From the NCBI RefSeq assembly GCF_013085465.1, contig NZ_CP049838.1:9548001-9612000 (forward strand): DNA of 64,000 bases, given 5' to 3'. Both the position numbers and the translations under genes were made by a program. The DNA comes from Streptomyces asoensis (GTDB taxonomy: Bacteria > Actinomycetota > Actinomycetes > Streptomycetales > Streptomycetaceae). Positions 8,485 through 17,579 of the stretch are shown piece by piece. Each line of letters opens with the position of its first letter. The stretch's first letter is position 1. The notes beneath the pieces are model-generated. The model saw only the letters and a program-made list of their open reading frames with translations. It ran no database searches and was not told the origin of the DNA.

Positions 8485-10797
8485 TCAGGCGCTCGCGATG
8501 CGCCACCGGTTGTCGGCGGTGCCGTCGTCGGGCGCCTGGACCGCGAAGGCCCCGACGGCGGTGGAGTTGCCCGCGATGGCGAGCAGCTTGCCGCTGTGCA
8601 CATTGCGGATCTTGTAGGTGCCGTCGCCCTGGTCGAGCAGCGTCCACTGATGGTCCGCGGTGCCGTTGTCCGTCCACTGGAGCACGCTCGCGTTGTCCGC
8701 GGTGGACATGTTCAGCACACCGAGGACCTTGCCACTGTGGACGTTCCGGAAGCGGACCGCCGTCCCGTCTGTGATCATCTCCCAGTCGTGGTCGGCGGTG
8801 CCGCTGTCGGTCCACTGAAGGGCGAGGCCGCCGTCGGCGGTGGACATGTCCTGGACGCCCAGCACCAGATTGCTGGCTACGTTGACGAGGTGTACGGAGG
8901 CGATGCCTGCGGTGTTCCAGTAGACGGTGTAGTTGAAGCCGTGCGCGTCGTGGAACGGGCCCAGATCGACGGCGGAGCCGCCCGCGGTCGCGGTGAAGGC
9001 GAGCGACGTGCTGCTGGTGCGCGCGATACTGGCGGTGTTGAGCAGCGGGAGCGTGCTGAGCGTGCTGTCTCCGTAGTCGCCGGCCAGCACGACCGGTCCG
9101 TAGGTGACCGCGGCGGTGTTCGCGTTGTCGGGGGCGGCCCGCAACACGACCCGCATGGGAAGGCGGACGGTGACGGTGTCGCCGGACGCCCAGGTGCGGC
9201 TCAGGGTGGCGTAGGTGCCGGGGGTGGTGGCGATGTTCTGCGCCACGCCGTTGACGCTGATCGTGGCGCCGGTGGTCCAGCCGGGAATGCGGATGCGCAG
9301 CGCCCACGCTCCGGCGGCGCTGCCGGTGACCGTCAACGTCGTCGTGTCGCCGGTGGGGTACGAGGTGGTCTGGGTGACGGTGATTCCGCGCTGGGACCAG
9401 GTGAGCACGGACGGCACGAACAGGTTCACGGTGAGCGTGGTGTCGTTGCGGAAGTAGATGGAGTCCATCAGCCGGGTGTGCATCTCAAGGCCGGTGCCCT
9501 GGCAGCACCAGAAGGTGCCGTAGTCGGTGCTCCAGGTGCCTCCGCCCCAGGCCGGGCCCACACCGCGTCGGCCGCCCGGGTTGAGCGGGGTGAAATAGGT
9601 GACGTGGCCGTGGGCGTCCGCCGGGTTCTGTTGACCGATCATGTGGTTCAGCCAGGCCCGCTCGTAGAAGTCGAACAGCGCGGCCCGGTCCGGGGTCACC
9701 GCGTACAGGTCGCGGGTGAGCTTGAGCATGTTGTACGTGTTGCAGCTCTCGCAGGTGTCCTGTTTCAGGTAGGCGGCGATCGCGTTCGGCGCGCGGAAGT
9801 GCTCCGCCTGGCTGTTGCCGCCGATGGCGTAGGTGTGGGTGCCGACGGCGATGTTCCACGCGTTGGTGGCGATGTCCCGGTAGCGGGTGGTGCCGGTCGC
9901 CTTGTACTCGCGCAGGGCGCCGATCCACTTGGGGACCTGGGTGTTGGCGTGCAGCCCGCCCAACTGGTCCAGGTTGGCGGCCAGCGGGTCGAACACGGCG
10001 GCGTGGTCGAAGCGTTGGGCGGCGGTGAGCCACCGCGTGTCGCCCGTCTGCTGGTAGAGATCGCACAGCACGTCGTTCATGCCGCCGAACTCCACGCCCA
10101 GCATCGCCTGCATCTGCTGACCGGTGAGCCGGCCGGTGCGGGTGTCGACCCAGCCCGCCAGAGCCAGCAGGACGTCCCGGGCCTGCGTGATGCCGATCAG
10201 GCGCCACACGTCCAGCAGCCCGGCGAGCGTCTTGTGGATCGTGTAGTACGGCACGTTGCCGTTGCTCAGGGTGCCCTGTTCGAGGGCGGTGAAGTCGGAC
10301 TCGGGATAGCCGGAGAGATAGCCGGTGGTGAATCCGGCGGCGCTGTTGTTGGCCTGGCACTTGGCCAGTTCCGCCACCATGTAGACCGCCTTGCTGCGGG
10401 CGACCGAGTCCCCGGTGACGGCGTACAGCTGCGCCCAGGCGGTGAGGAAGTGTCCCTGCACGTGGCTGCGGAAGGGGAAGTCGGGCGCGTCCCAGCCGCC
10501 GTTGGCGGCGGCGCCGGCCGTGGAAAGCTTGTGGTTGGCGCGGAAGGTGTACAGCAGCCGGTCCACGTCCACGAACCGCAGGTAGGCGGCCGTACGGTTC
10601 TGGTTGTCCAGCCACCGGCTCGCGGTCAGCCGCACCTGGCCGAAGTCGAAGGAGTACGCGGAGACCCCGATGTCGGCACGGGCGGGAGGGACGGCCGCCC
10701 GGGCGGGAGAGACGCCGACGAGAGGACCGGCCGCGGAGGCGGCGAGCGTGGCTCCGGCCGCCTGCATGAGGCGTCGTCTGCTGAATGAGGAGGGCAT
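8485..10797 (-). CDS. Secreted GH127 beta-L-arabinofuranosidase with ricin-type domain
   Basis: A 770-residue enzyme exported by Tat: SRRRLMQAAGATLAAS followed by a cleavage-like ARA near residue 34. Residues about 40-590 form the GH127 (alpha/alpha)6 barrel. NHKLS, DAPDFPFRSHVQGHFL, EFGGMNDVL and CESCNTYNMLKLTRDLY are visible, the last carrying the Cys/Glu zinc-site residues of this Cys-nucleophile family. The final about 150 residues hold three ricin-B-type repeats ending in QWT or NRW, expected to bind polysaccharide. Natural substrates are arabinofuranosides of plant cell wall. ATG 10797 has AGGTGA upstream. It is preceded by a 460-base leader region with its own operator-like palindrome. 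Confidence 0.93.
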   Translation of the reverse strand: MPSSFSRRRLMQAAGATLAASAAGPLVGVSPARAAVPPARADIGVSAYSFDFGQVRLTASRWLDNQNRTAAYLRFVDVDRLLYTFRANHKLSTAGAAANGGWDAPDFPFRSHVQGHFLTAWAQLYAVTGDSVARSKAVYMVAELAKCQANNSAAGFTTGYLSGYPESDFTALEQGTLSNGNVPYYTIHKTLAGLLDVWRLIGITQARDVLLALAGWVDTRTGRLTGQQMQAMLGVEFGGMNDVLCDLYQQTGDTRWLTAAQRFDHAAVFDPLAANLDQLGGLHANTQVPKWIGALREYKATGTTRYRDIATNAWNIAVGTHTYAIGGNSQAEHFRAPNAIAAYLKQDTCESCNTYNMLKLTRDLYAVTPDRAALFDFYERAWLNHMIGQQNPADAHGHVTYFTPLNPGGRRGVGPAWGGGTWSTDYGTFWCCQGTGLEMHTRLMDSIYFRNDTTLTVNLFVPSVLTWSQRGITVTQTTSYPTGDTTTLTVTGSAAGAWALRIRIPGWTTGATISVNGVAQNIATTPGTYATLSRTWASGDTVTVRLPMRVVLRAAPDNANTAAVTYGPVVLAGDYGDSTLSTLPLLNTASIARTSSTSLAFTATAGGSAVDLGPFHDAHGFNYTVYWNTAGIASVHLVNVASNLVLGVQDMSTADGGLALQWTDSGTADHDWEMITDGTAVRFRNVHSGKVLGVLNMSTADNASVLQWTDNGTADHQWTLLDQGDGTYKIRNVHSGKLLAIAGNSTAVGAFAVQAPDDGTADNRWRIASA

Positions 10798-11123
10798 CGT
10801 TCACCTGTTCCTTGATCGGGGGAGCGGGGATGGGGCAGGGCCGGCGCTTCGTGCCGCCGGGTGGTGACGTGGGGGTTGCCGACTGCTGCGCTCCGGTTCC
10901 CTGAGCGCGGTGGTGCGGCCAGGCCACTGACGTGCCGCTGCCTGCGCGGCCGGCGGGGAAGGCGGCTCGTGGACCGGCGGCCGCCGGCAGCGCCACCCGC
11001 GGCAGCCGAGGTCGCTGTGCGCGGGGGCCGCCCTGGTGCGCGACGCGGCGTGGGAACCTCTGGGTGTGCGCGGACCGGCGCCCGTCGGCAGCCTTCGAAG
11101 CGTTGCCTGGTGGACAGGGCCTT

Positions 11124-11147
11124 GATGGCGATGGCGATGGCGATGGC
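11124..11147. repeat. Hexanucleotide repeat (GATGGC)x4
   Basis: Four perfect tandem copies of GATGGC in the long leader of the GH127 gene. It would be prone to slippage. No coding role is evident on either strand. Confidence 0.7.
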
Positions 11148-11220
11148 GGGGTGGAAGTTCTCGAATCCGCCAGGACATGCCGGATCAGCGCTCCCTGCTG
11201 GGCTTGACGTAGCGGCTCGG

Positions 11221-11243
11221 GAATGTTCGCGATATCGAACGTT
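11221..11243. promoter_or_regulatory. Palindromic operator candidate for the GH127 gene
   Basis: The core is GTTCG-N6-CGAAC (11225-11240) and it extends to AA-N-GTTCG...CGAAC-N-TT. Its size and half-sites fit a LacI-type repressor site. It lies just downstream of the predicted transcription start of the minus-strand promoter at 11267-11294, a position suited to repression. No cognate regulator gene is adjacent. Confidence 0.45.
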
Positions 11244-11266
11244 GGTCGGCTCTTCGGCAAGCACGG

Positions 11267-11294
11267 ATGATAGACGTTCGAATGAGTCGGCCAA
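11267..11294 (-). promoter_or_regulatory. Predicted promoter of the GH127 gene
   Basis: On the minus strand TTGGCC and TATCAT are separated by 16 bases, a reasonable housekeeping-sigma promoter. Transcription would begin near 11260, giving a leader of about 460 bases before the GH127 ATG. No other gene was found in 10798-11409 on either strand, so the leader appears non-coding. Confidence 0.35.
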
Positions 11295-11409
11295 CACCCT
11301 TCGTGCTGCGATTTCAGCGGATCGCCGTCAACTCGGTTGCCGTGTCGACGGCGATCCGATGCGTAAGGCCTGGAGATCCCGCATCTGCGCATGCACCGTC
11401 AGATGCAGC

Positions 11410-12060
11410 TCACGGCAGGCTGAGCTCCTCGCGAGCTCCCGCGACCCAGCGCAGCACGCCGTGGGAGTCGGAAGTCTCGGCCAACTCCGTCGCTTCCTTG
11501 AGCAGCGCCGCCGCGTCATCCTGCCGCTCCTGCTGGGCGGCCAGATGAGCCAGCCCGATCAGGTTCGCCGCCACCCCCGCCAGGAACCCCAGCTCCCGGC
11601 GCAGGCGGGTGGACTCCTCGAAGTGCGCACGAGCCTCGTCCAGGCGGCCGGCCATGTGGTCGGCGAAGCCGAGGTGCCGCAACGCGTAGGACGTCGTCAG
11701 CCGGTCACCGGCCCGGGTGGCGAGGTCGAGGGCACGTTCGAAGGCGGGCACGGCGGTGTCGGTGTCGTCGCGGACCACTTGGTGGAAGGTGCCGACCCAG
11801 AACACCGCCTCGCCCTCGCCCCGTACGTCACCGAGCCGCCCGTACAGCTCCGCCGCACGCTCGAAGAGCTCAAGCTCGCGCGCATCCTCGACCCTCTCCT
11901 CCAGGAAGCGGGCGTGGATCACCCGGCCGCGAGCCAGTGCAAGGTCCGCCTCGACCTCGTCGAGGCTCCGGTCGGCGGACGCCAGCGCACTGCTGTCACC
12001 GCCGAACACGGCGCGTTCGTAAAGGAGTTCGGCTTGCTTGATGCGCCCGTCAGCAGTCAT
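11410..12060 (-). CDS. TPR-repeat protein
   Basis: A 216-residue helical protein built of about four tetratricopeptide repeats, for example ELFERAAELYGRLGDVRGEG, AVPAFERALDLATRAGD and ARAHFEESTRLRRELG. The C-terminus ends soon after SDSHGVLRWVAGAREELSLP. It starts at ATG 12060. There is no DNA-binding or STAND module, so it resembles a free TPR domain of the kind found at the C-end of SARP or LuxR regulators; a scaffold role is plausible but unproven. It runs on the same strand as the frameshifted monooxygenase gene 40 bases upstream. Confidence 0.8.
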   Translation of the reverse strand: MTADGRIKQAELLYERAVFGGDSSALASADRSLDEVEADLALARGRVIHARFLEERVEDARELELFERAAELYGRLGDVRGEGEAVFWVGTFHQVVRDDTDTAVPAFERALDLATRAGDRLTTSYALRHLGFADHMAGRLDEARAHFEESTRLRRELGFLAGVAANLIGLAHLAAQQERQDDAAALLKEATELAETSDSHGVLRWVAGAREELSLP

Positions 12061-12099
12061 GGCGGGATCGTATCGACCGTGCGCCAGAGAATTCGATGG

Positions 12100-12461
12100 T
12101 CAGAACTCGGCGACAACCCGGAAGAGTGCGGGGTCGGGCAGGGCGAACTCGGGGGAGGTGGAAGGCGTTGTCGGAAGCGCGGGTCGTTGCGTGCTGTGCG
12201 CCATGCGTCGGGGCTGTCCCAGTGCGCGACGCCGACCAGCTGGAAGCGGGTGTCCGGGTCCACCGCGCGGTGCAGCCGGTTGTCCCGGAAGCCGGGCGCC
12301 CTGCTCATCAGCTCTGCGCGGCCGAGCCAGTGCGGCAGGAATGCATCGATCCGCTCGGAAGGCAGCTCGAAGGCATTGACGAAGGTGATTCCCGGACCTT
12401 CGCCCGAACCGTTTCCCCTCGTGCGGAATTCGGCCGCCACCTCGTACCAGCCGCCGTGCAC
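12100..12461 (-). pseudogene. Antibiotic-biosynthesis-monooxygenase (ABM) protein, frameshifted
   Basis: From about GTG 12461 the frame encodes an ABM ferredoxin-like domain: ITFVNAFELP, LMSRAPGFRDNRLHRAV, FQLVGVAHWDSPDAW and RNDPRFRQ. At about 12165 the frame slips. The natural end, PEFALPDPALFRVVAEF and a stop at 12100, continues in another frame. One missing base next to a C-rich run would account for it, so this is either a real recent pseudogene or a sequencing error. The family includes cofactor-independent quinone-forming monooxygenases and stress proteins of about 100-110 residues. The exact start is uncertain, as the open frame runs to 12557 without a clear ribosome site. Confidence 0.6.
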
Positions 12462-12868
12462 GGTGGCACAGCCGGCCGCGGTGCCTGCCGACGCGCTGAA
12501 GCCGGGATTCGCCGGCGCCTCGGGCGAGGACGGCCGCCAGCGCCTCCTGTGGTTCACGGCCCCGCCCGGTACCGAGGGCGCCGCTCAGCTCGAGCTGCTC
12601 GGCGTCACCGGCACACAGGACATGGCGGCGCCCGAGGGAGCCTCCCGCACCGAAGGTGGCGTCCACGCGGGCTGAGAGCGGATGTCCAGGCCCAAAACCG
12701 CCCGCGCGGCAGGCCCCCGCCTCCCCGAAGCCCCCCACACGGCCTTGGCCTTTGGGCGAGCGGCTCCGTGGCATCCGGCCGCGGGAGCCTCCGCAAAAAC
12801 CCGTTGGCGGACCACGGCGACCACTGCTAGCTTTCCGGAGGCCGTGCGAGAACGAGGAGGTGGTACCC
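12462..12868. other. Intergenic, no recognised gene
   Basis: About 400 bases. A plus-strand frame ending at 12675 looks protein-like for 40-60 codons (DGRQRLLWFTAPPGTEG) but has no convincing start or family, so it may be the tail of a lost gene. Nothing else was recognised. Confidence 0.4.
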
Positions 12869-12922
12869 GTGAACACAGTATCGACATGGGTGCTTCCCTC
12901 CGGGGTCACGGTCGGGCGATAG
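12869..12922 (+). CDS. Possible 17-codon leader peptide
   Basis: A very short ORF (MNTVSTWVLPSGVTVGR) begins at GTG 12869 behind a strong GAGGAGGT Shine-Dalgarno eight bases away and ends at TAG 12922, 45 bases before the alpha/beta-hydrolase gene. The quality of the ribosome site relative to the gene that follows suggests real translation. It might couple or attenuate the hydrolase. The peptide has no homology I recognise, is not hydrophobic and has no codon run that would suggest amino-acid attenuation. Confidence 0.4.
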   Translation: MNTVSTWVLPSGVTVGR

Positions 12923-12967
12923 GTCGTCCGGGAGCGCCGTTCACGAGCACTCCCGAAAGGCACGACC

Positions 12968-13696
12968 ATGCAATTCACTTCCGAACAGCACCTCGGCAGC
13001 GGCGTCCTCGAACGCGAATTCACCCTCGGCGAGATCCCCGGCACCCTGTGGACGCCTGAATCCGCTGCACCGGCCCCGCTGATCCTGCTCGGCCACCCCG
13101 GCGGACTGCACAGGATGTACCCCCGACTGGCGGCCCGGGCCCGGCAATCCGCGGCGGAGGGCTTCGCCGCGGCCACCATCGAGCTTCCCGGAAGCGGTGA
13201 CCGGCCCCGTTCCGCCGCCGCCGAGCAGGCCCGCGCCGACCTGCGTCGGGCGCTGGAGGCCGGCGAGCCGGTCGACGACGAGATCGTGGACCGGCTCGTC
13301 CTCCCGCTGGTCGAAAAGGCGGTCCCGGAATGGCAGACCACCCTGGACGCCCTCCTTTCGCTGCCCGAGATCGGCGGCCCGGTCGGGTACTCGGGGGGAG
13401 TGATGGCCATCGGGATCCGGCTGGCTGTGGTCGAGCCGCGCATCTCGGCCGCCGTTCTGTTCGCCGGGAGTTTCGTGCCTCGCGCCATGTTCGAGGAGGC
13501 CCGGCAGGTCACCATTCCGCTGCACGTCCTGCTCCAGTGGGACGACGAAGGGAACGACCGGCAGCAGGCCCTGGACCTGTTCGACGCCTTCGGTTCCAAG
13601 GAGAAGACGCTGCACGCCAATCTGGGCGGGCACACCGGCGTCCCGCAGTTCGCGGGGGACGCCGCGGCCCAGTTCTTCACCCGGCATCTGAGCTAG
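12968..13696 (+). CDS. Dienelactone-hydrolase-like alpha/beta hydrolase
   Basis: A 242-residue cytoplasmic alpha/beta hydrolase. LILLGHPGGLHRMYP supplies the oxyanion region, VGYSGGVMA is the nucleophile elbow (Ser in GxSxG), LLQWDDEGND carries the acid residue and GGHTGVP the catalytic His near the C-terminus. The length fits the dienelactone-hydrolase family (220-260). ATG 12968 has AAAGG upstream. Nothing in the neighbourhood points to an aromatic-degradation pathway, so the natural ester or lactone is unknown. A tiny ORF with a strong ribosome site precedes it. Confidence 0.85.
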   Translation: MQFTSEQHLGSGVLEREFTLGEIPGTLWTPESAAPAPLILLGHPGGLHRMYPRLAARARQSAAEGFAAATIELPGSGDRPRSAAAEQARADLRRALEAGEPVDDEIVDRLVLPLVEKAVPEWQTTLDALLSLPEIGGPVGYSGGVMAIGIRLAVVEPRISAAVLFAGSFVPRAMFEEARQVTIPLHVLLQWDDEGNDRQQALDLFDAFGSKEKTLHANLGGHTGVPQFAGDAAAQFFTRHLS

Positions 13697-13715
13697 CCGC
13701 CGACCACCCCCGCCG

Positions 13716-14015
13716 TCAGGCCGGCAGCAGACGGTAGGCGGTGTCGGCCGGGAGGCCGATCGTCGAGGACAGCTCCCGGCCCTTCTCAATGGCGGTGGCC
13801 GGCAGCTGCACGACCGCCCCGATCGCGGCGGTACCAGCCATCGGCGGTACCGGCCGGTCGGGGCGGGCGAGGGCGTGGACGCCCAGGTTCGGTGTCAAAC
13901 GCCTCGATCGGATGACAGGGCGACTGGCTTCACTGCTGCACGGTCTCGCGGTCGGTGTCGGAGACCGCTCTCGTGACCCGCTGCTTCTTCCGTCAGCAGC
14001 TCGCAGGTCTCCCAA
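13716..14015 (-). CDS. Doubtful ORF, possible gene fragment
   Basis: The 3' half of this frame (from about 13840 to the stop at 13716) looks protein-like, with AAIGAVVQLPATAIEKGREL and a helical C-terminus. The 5' half is arginine/serine-rich shadow-like sequence with no ribosome site. It may be the tail of a lost gene. The rest of 13697-14211 shows nothing else on either strand. Confidence 0.2.
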   Translation of the reverse strand: MGDLRAADGRSSGSRERSPTPTARPCSSEASRPVIRSRRLTPNLGVHALARPDRPVPPMAGTAAIGAVVQLPATAIEKGRELSSTIGLPADTAYRLLPA

Positions 14016-14211
14016 ATGTGCGGTTGCCAGGTGGTTCGGGGACGAGCACGGTAGGCCCTCGGGTCGGAAGTGCGGGCACGCGTCGACGCCGTCGGCGAGG
14101 GCCTGGACGCGGGCTGCCGGAGCGGAACTCGCTTGGACAAGCCTCCGGGTGTGTTACCCGCTAGATCGCGGCGTGCGGTCGATGCGCGTTCCCGGCCGGT
14201 CGGACGGGCGG

Positions 14212-15045
14212 TCAGCGCAGTCCGGCGAAGAGATCGTTCTCGGGTACGGCCGCGCCCGTGGCGTCCTGGACACGTACGAAGGTCTCCATGCCCATCAACT
14301 CGCCGAACCTCTCCGTGCCCATCTTGAGGAAGAAGATGTTCTCGCCCTGACTGGCGTGCGCGGCCAGCGCGTCGAACTTCTGACCGCTGAACGCGGTGGT
14401 GTCCACCCACGTGGTGATCTCATCGTCGGGGAGGCCTATCTCGGCCATCGCGGCGGCCTCGGCAGGATCCGGCTCCGGCATGTCCTCATGGAACTCGCGC
14501 ATGATCTCGCCGAACCGCTGCATCATCGAGCGGGGCATCGTGGTCCAGTACACCTTCGGTGTCAGCGCGGTCATCTCCAGCGCCGCCATCGTGATGCGGT
14601 GGGCCTGGATGTGGTCGGGGTGGCCGTAGAAGCCGTTCTCGTCGTAGGTGACGACCACATCAGGTCGGTAGTGCCGCATGAGTTCCGCGAGTCGGGCCGC
14701 GCCTTCCTGCACGGGGGTCTGCCAGAAGGATCCGGGGGCGTCGTTGCTCGGCCAGCCCATCATCCCGGAGTCGGCATAGTCCAGCATCTCCAGATCGCTG
14801 ATTTTCAGGACGTCGCAGCTCGCCTCGAGTTCTTGACGGCGCATCAAGGCGACCGCCGCCGGATCGTGCCCGGGATCGCCGGGCTTGACACCCCCCGGTC
14901 CGTCACCGCAACCGCCGTCGGTACACGTCACGAGAACCGTGCGGATGCCTTCCGCCGCGTACCGCGCGAGGACCCCTCCGGTTCCGGTGGCCTCGTCGTC
15001 GGGGTGCGCGTGTACTGCCATGAGCGTCAAAGGCCGGTCAATCAC
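14212..15045 (-). CDS. PIG-L family deacetylase (MshB/Mca-like)
   Basis: A 277-residue zinc-dependent N-deacetylase or amidase. The start GTG 15045 has AGGAGG eight bases upstream. The metal motif AVHAHPDDEATG lies at the N-terminus and the second site NGFYGHPDHIQAH in the middle; both are diagnostic. The family removes acetyl from GlcNAc moieties (mycothiol, teicoplanin, GPI) or cleaves mycothiol conjugates. The length and the MAVHAHPDDE start resemble mycothiol S-conjugate amidase and MshB, but canonical mycothiol genes are usually elsewhere, so this is probably a paralogue. The 419 bases upstream (15046-15464) hold no gene I can support. Confidence 0.88.
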   Translation of the reverse strand: MIDRPLTLMAVHAHPDDEATGTGGVLARYAAEGIRTVLVTCTDGGCGDGPGGVKPGDPGHDPAAVALMRRQELEASCDVLKISDLEMLDYADSGMMGWPSNDAPGSFWQTPVQEGAARLAELMRHYRPDVVVTYDENGFYGHPDHIQAHRITMAALEMTALTPKVYWTTMPRSMMQRFGEIMREFHEDMPEPDPAEAAAMAEIGLPDDEITTWVDTTAFSGQKFDALAAHASQGENIFFLKMGTERFGELMGMETFVRVQDATGAAVPENDLFAGLR

Positions 15046-15464
15046 GAAACAGTCCTCCTGCGGGAATACGTCTTGGTCCGAGTGCGCGGTGGGCGTACCG
15101 CGATCCTGGGGCCCGGATCCTGGCGGGCGGCCGACCTTGTGGTCTCCGTGTTCCCCGCCCGTGCGGCGCCGGTCCCTCGGTCGATGCAACCGTGCCGGCC
15201 GGGTCGGCTGTTCCCGGCGCGGCGGTTTGGCCTTGTGCGGTACCGGTTCTCCGTGGTCCGCGGCGACCAACACGATGACAACCGGCTGGTCATCGGTGGC
15301 TCGGTGGCCTTCGGTCTCGTCGATCGAAGCGCGGGTGGTGCGGTGATTCGTGCGCACCACGCAAGATTCACCCCAGCCAGTACAGTCACCCAGCACCCCC
15401 GGCCCCTCGCCCCCGTACGACTAGGTTGACTGGCAAGGAAGCAGAAACGACTGGGTTCGTTCGA

Positions 15465-17579
15465 TCACAGCTCGGCGACGCAGTTCGGTTGAAGCAGGAG
15501 TACGGCGATGTCGTCGGTGTGTTGACTGGCTTGGCGGGTGTGGTGGACGAGGCTGTCCACGAGTTGGTGCAAGGGAAGGCCGCTCCACTCACCGAGGCGG
15601 TCTGCGAGGTCAGCGATGGTCTGGGCGATGTCGACGCCGGGGGTCTCCACGAGGCCGTCGGTGTAGAGGGCGAGGAGCGCCCCCGGACGCAGCGGCAGCG
15701 TGGTGACCGGGTAGGAGTGGGTGCCGAGACCGATGCCGAGGGGCGGGCCGGGACGGACGGCGACGGCATGGGCCCGGCTGTCGGGGTGTCGAAGCAGCGG
15801 TGGCGGATGTCCGGCGCTGGCGAGGGTGACCTGCTGGTGGGCGAGGTCGAGATGGGCGTAGAGGCAGGAGACGAAGCGGCTGGCGTTCAGGTCGGCGAGG
15901 TCGCGGTCGGTGCGTGTGAGGACCTGCTCGGGCGTGGCTCCCGCCGTGGCGTGGGAGTGGACGGCCATGCGGACCAGGCCCATGAGGGCGGCTGCCGACA
16001 TGTCATGGCCTTGCACGTCCCCGATGACGGCCGCGGCGGTGGTGTCGGTGAGGCGGATGAGGTCGTAGAAGTCGCCGCCGAGGTTCACGCCATGGCTGGC
16101 AGGGAGGTATCGGGCGGCCACATCGAGTCCGGTCACCGTGGGCAGGGCGTGGGGCAGGAGGGTCTGCTGGAGGGCGTGGGCGAGGCCGTGTTTGGTGTCG
16201 TAGAGGCGTGCGCGGTCCAGGGCCTGGGCGATGAGACCGGCGAGCGGCGTGATGATGGAACGCTCGGCGGCGGTGAACCGGTGGGGATCGTTGTAGGCGA
16301 GCAGCAGACCGCCGATCGGGCGTCCGGAACTCAGCAGCGGCAGGAAGGCCCATGCTTGTTTGTCGGTGAGTTGCGGCGCCTTGGGGTAAAGGTGGGCAAG
16401 CTCTTCCCGGTTGGCGAAGAACAAGGACATGCCGGTGGCCATCGCGCGGCCGGCGGGGGTCAGATCGGCGTCCATGGGCAGGCCGTCCAACCGCTCGATG
16501 ACGTCGGGGGCGTACCCGCGGTACCCGATGATCCGAATAGGGTCGGGATCGGCAGCGGACATGATCATGCCGTGGGCGCCGAAGGCAGGCAGGACCTGGT
16601 CGGCGACCAGGTCGACGACGTCCTGGACGCCGACGGTTTCGGTCAGGGCGGCTGCCAGAACCATCAGAAGATGGATTCGGCTCTCCGGCGAGGCCGCGGC
16701 TCCGTTGGAGGGCTGCGTGCCGAGAGCCGTCGACGAGCGGTGGGGCGTGACGAGGATGCTCGTGCCGCTGTCGTCCGCGTGCAGGCGGAGGTCAAGCCAC
16801 TGGTCCGGAGGGTGCAGGACGGGCAGGGTGACACTCTCGTAGCTGCTCAGAGCAGTGCGATACGCGTCCATGTACGTGATGTTGTCGAGCCAGGGCAGTG
16901 ATTGCGACGGCTGGGTGCCCAGCAGCTGTTCCGCGGGTTTGCCGAGCAGCTCGACCGCGGCGGTGTTCACGTAGGTGATCTGGCCGGCGAGGTCGAGGGC
17001 GAGGGTCCCTTGGGGAAGGCGTTCGACCAGGCCGACCGCCGCTGACGCGGGCTGCGGCGTTGGCTCTTCGGGACGGGGAGGGACGAAACGGGGCCGCTCC
17101 GGAATGACCGGAGGGCGGACAGCTGCGCTCAGCACGCGCGCGATGCGCTGGGCACTGAAGGCGATGCGTCCACGCTCACTGAGGCTGAGAAGAGGCGTAC
17201 GACCGGGAGGCCACGCGAGCAGCAGCGCACCCCGGCAGTGTCGGACGTGTCTGAACGGGGCGACCGCGAACGCGAGTTGATAAGGGAGGTTCGCCGCGGC
17301 GCGCGGGTAGAGGCGCGCCAGCTCTTCCAGGGAACTCACCCAGACGAGCCGCTCGTTGCGTATCGAATCCTGCATCGGACCGGGCGCGGCGAAGGCGCTC
17401 CGCCACCACGGTGCGAAGGCGTCGACCGGCACACCGCACAGCGTGACCAGACCCATCACCGATTCATCCGGGTCCACCAGGTAGACACCACCGAACCTGG
17501 CACCCGTGCGGCGCACAGCCCCCGCCAGGGCCGCACCGAGCGGATCAACCGCATCTGGCTGCTCACCGAACCCGGTCAT
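15465..17579 (-). CDS. GAF-PAS-GAF-SpoIIE (PP2C-type) serine phosphatase
   Basis: A 704-residue cytoplasmic signalling phosphatase. Residues about 10-150 form a GAF-like domain and about 190-290 a PAS domain (GTLALDLAGQITYVNTAAVELLG). About 310-450 is a second GAF (FGAHGMIMSAADPDP). About 470-700 is the SpoIIE/RsbU phosphatase with the metal-binding GGDFYDLI, IGDVQGHDMSAA, LASAGHPPPLL and YTDGLVETPG motifs. Such Streptomyces proteins dephosphorylate anti-anti-sigma factors in response to a ligand sensed by GAF/PAS. No partner anti-sigma gene is adjacent and there is no HATPase domain. ATG 17579 has GAGG upstream. Confidence 0.93.
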   Translation of the reverse strand: MTGFGEQPDAVDPLGAALAGAVRRTGARFGGVYLVDPDESVMGLVTLCGVPVDAFAPWWRSAFAAPGPMQDSIRNERLVWVSSLEELARLYPRAAANLPYQLAFAVAPFRHVRHCRGALLLAWPPGRTPLLSLSERGRIAFSAQRIARVLSAAVRPPVIPERPRFVPPRPEEPTPQPASAAVGLVERLPQGTLALDLAGQITYVNTAAVELLGKPAEQLLGTQPSQSLPWLDNITYMDAYRTALSSYESVTLPVLHPPDQWLDLRLHADDSGTSILVTPHRSSTALGTQPSNGAAASPESRIHLLMVLAAALTETVGVQDVVDLVADQVLPAFGAHGMIMSAADPDPIRIIGYRGYAPDVIERLDGLPMDADLTPAGRAMATGMSLFFANREELAHLYPKAPQLTDKQAWAFLPLLSSGRPIGGLLLAYNDPHRFTAAERSIITPLAGLIAQALDRARLYDTKHGLAHALQQTLLPHALPTVTGLDVAARYLPASHGVNLGGDFYDLIRLTDTTAAAVIGDVQGHDMSAAALMGLVRMAVHSHATAGATPEQVLTRTDRDLADLNASRFVSCLYAHLDLAHQQVTLASAGHPPPLLRHPDSRAHAVAVRPGPPLGIGLGTHSYPVTTLPLRPGALLALYTDGLVETPGVDIAQTIADLADRLGEWSGLPLHQLVDSLVHHTRQASQHTDDIAVLLLQPNCVAEL

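Noticed and set aside
7981..10788. 935-codon plus-strand ORF
   Set aside because: Antisense to the GH127 gene, which has a Tat signal, catalytic motifs and ricin repeats.
11122..11147. Coding interpretation of the GATGGC repeat
   Set aside because: Frames through it give alternating Ala/Ile or Met/Ala runs within non-conserved sequence; no gene.
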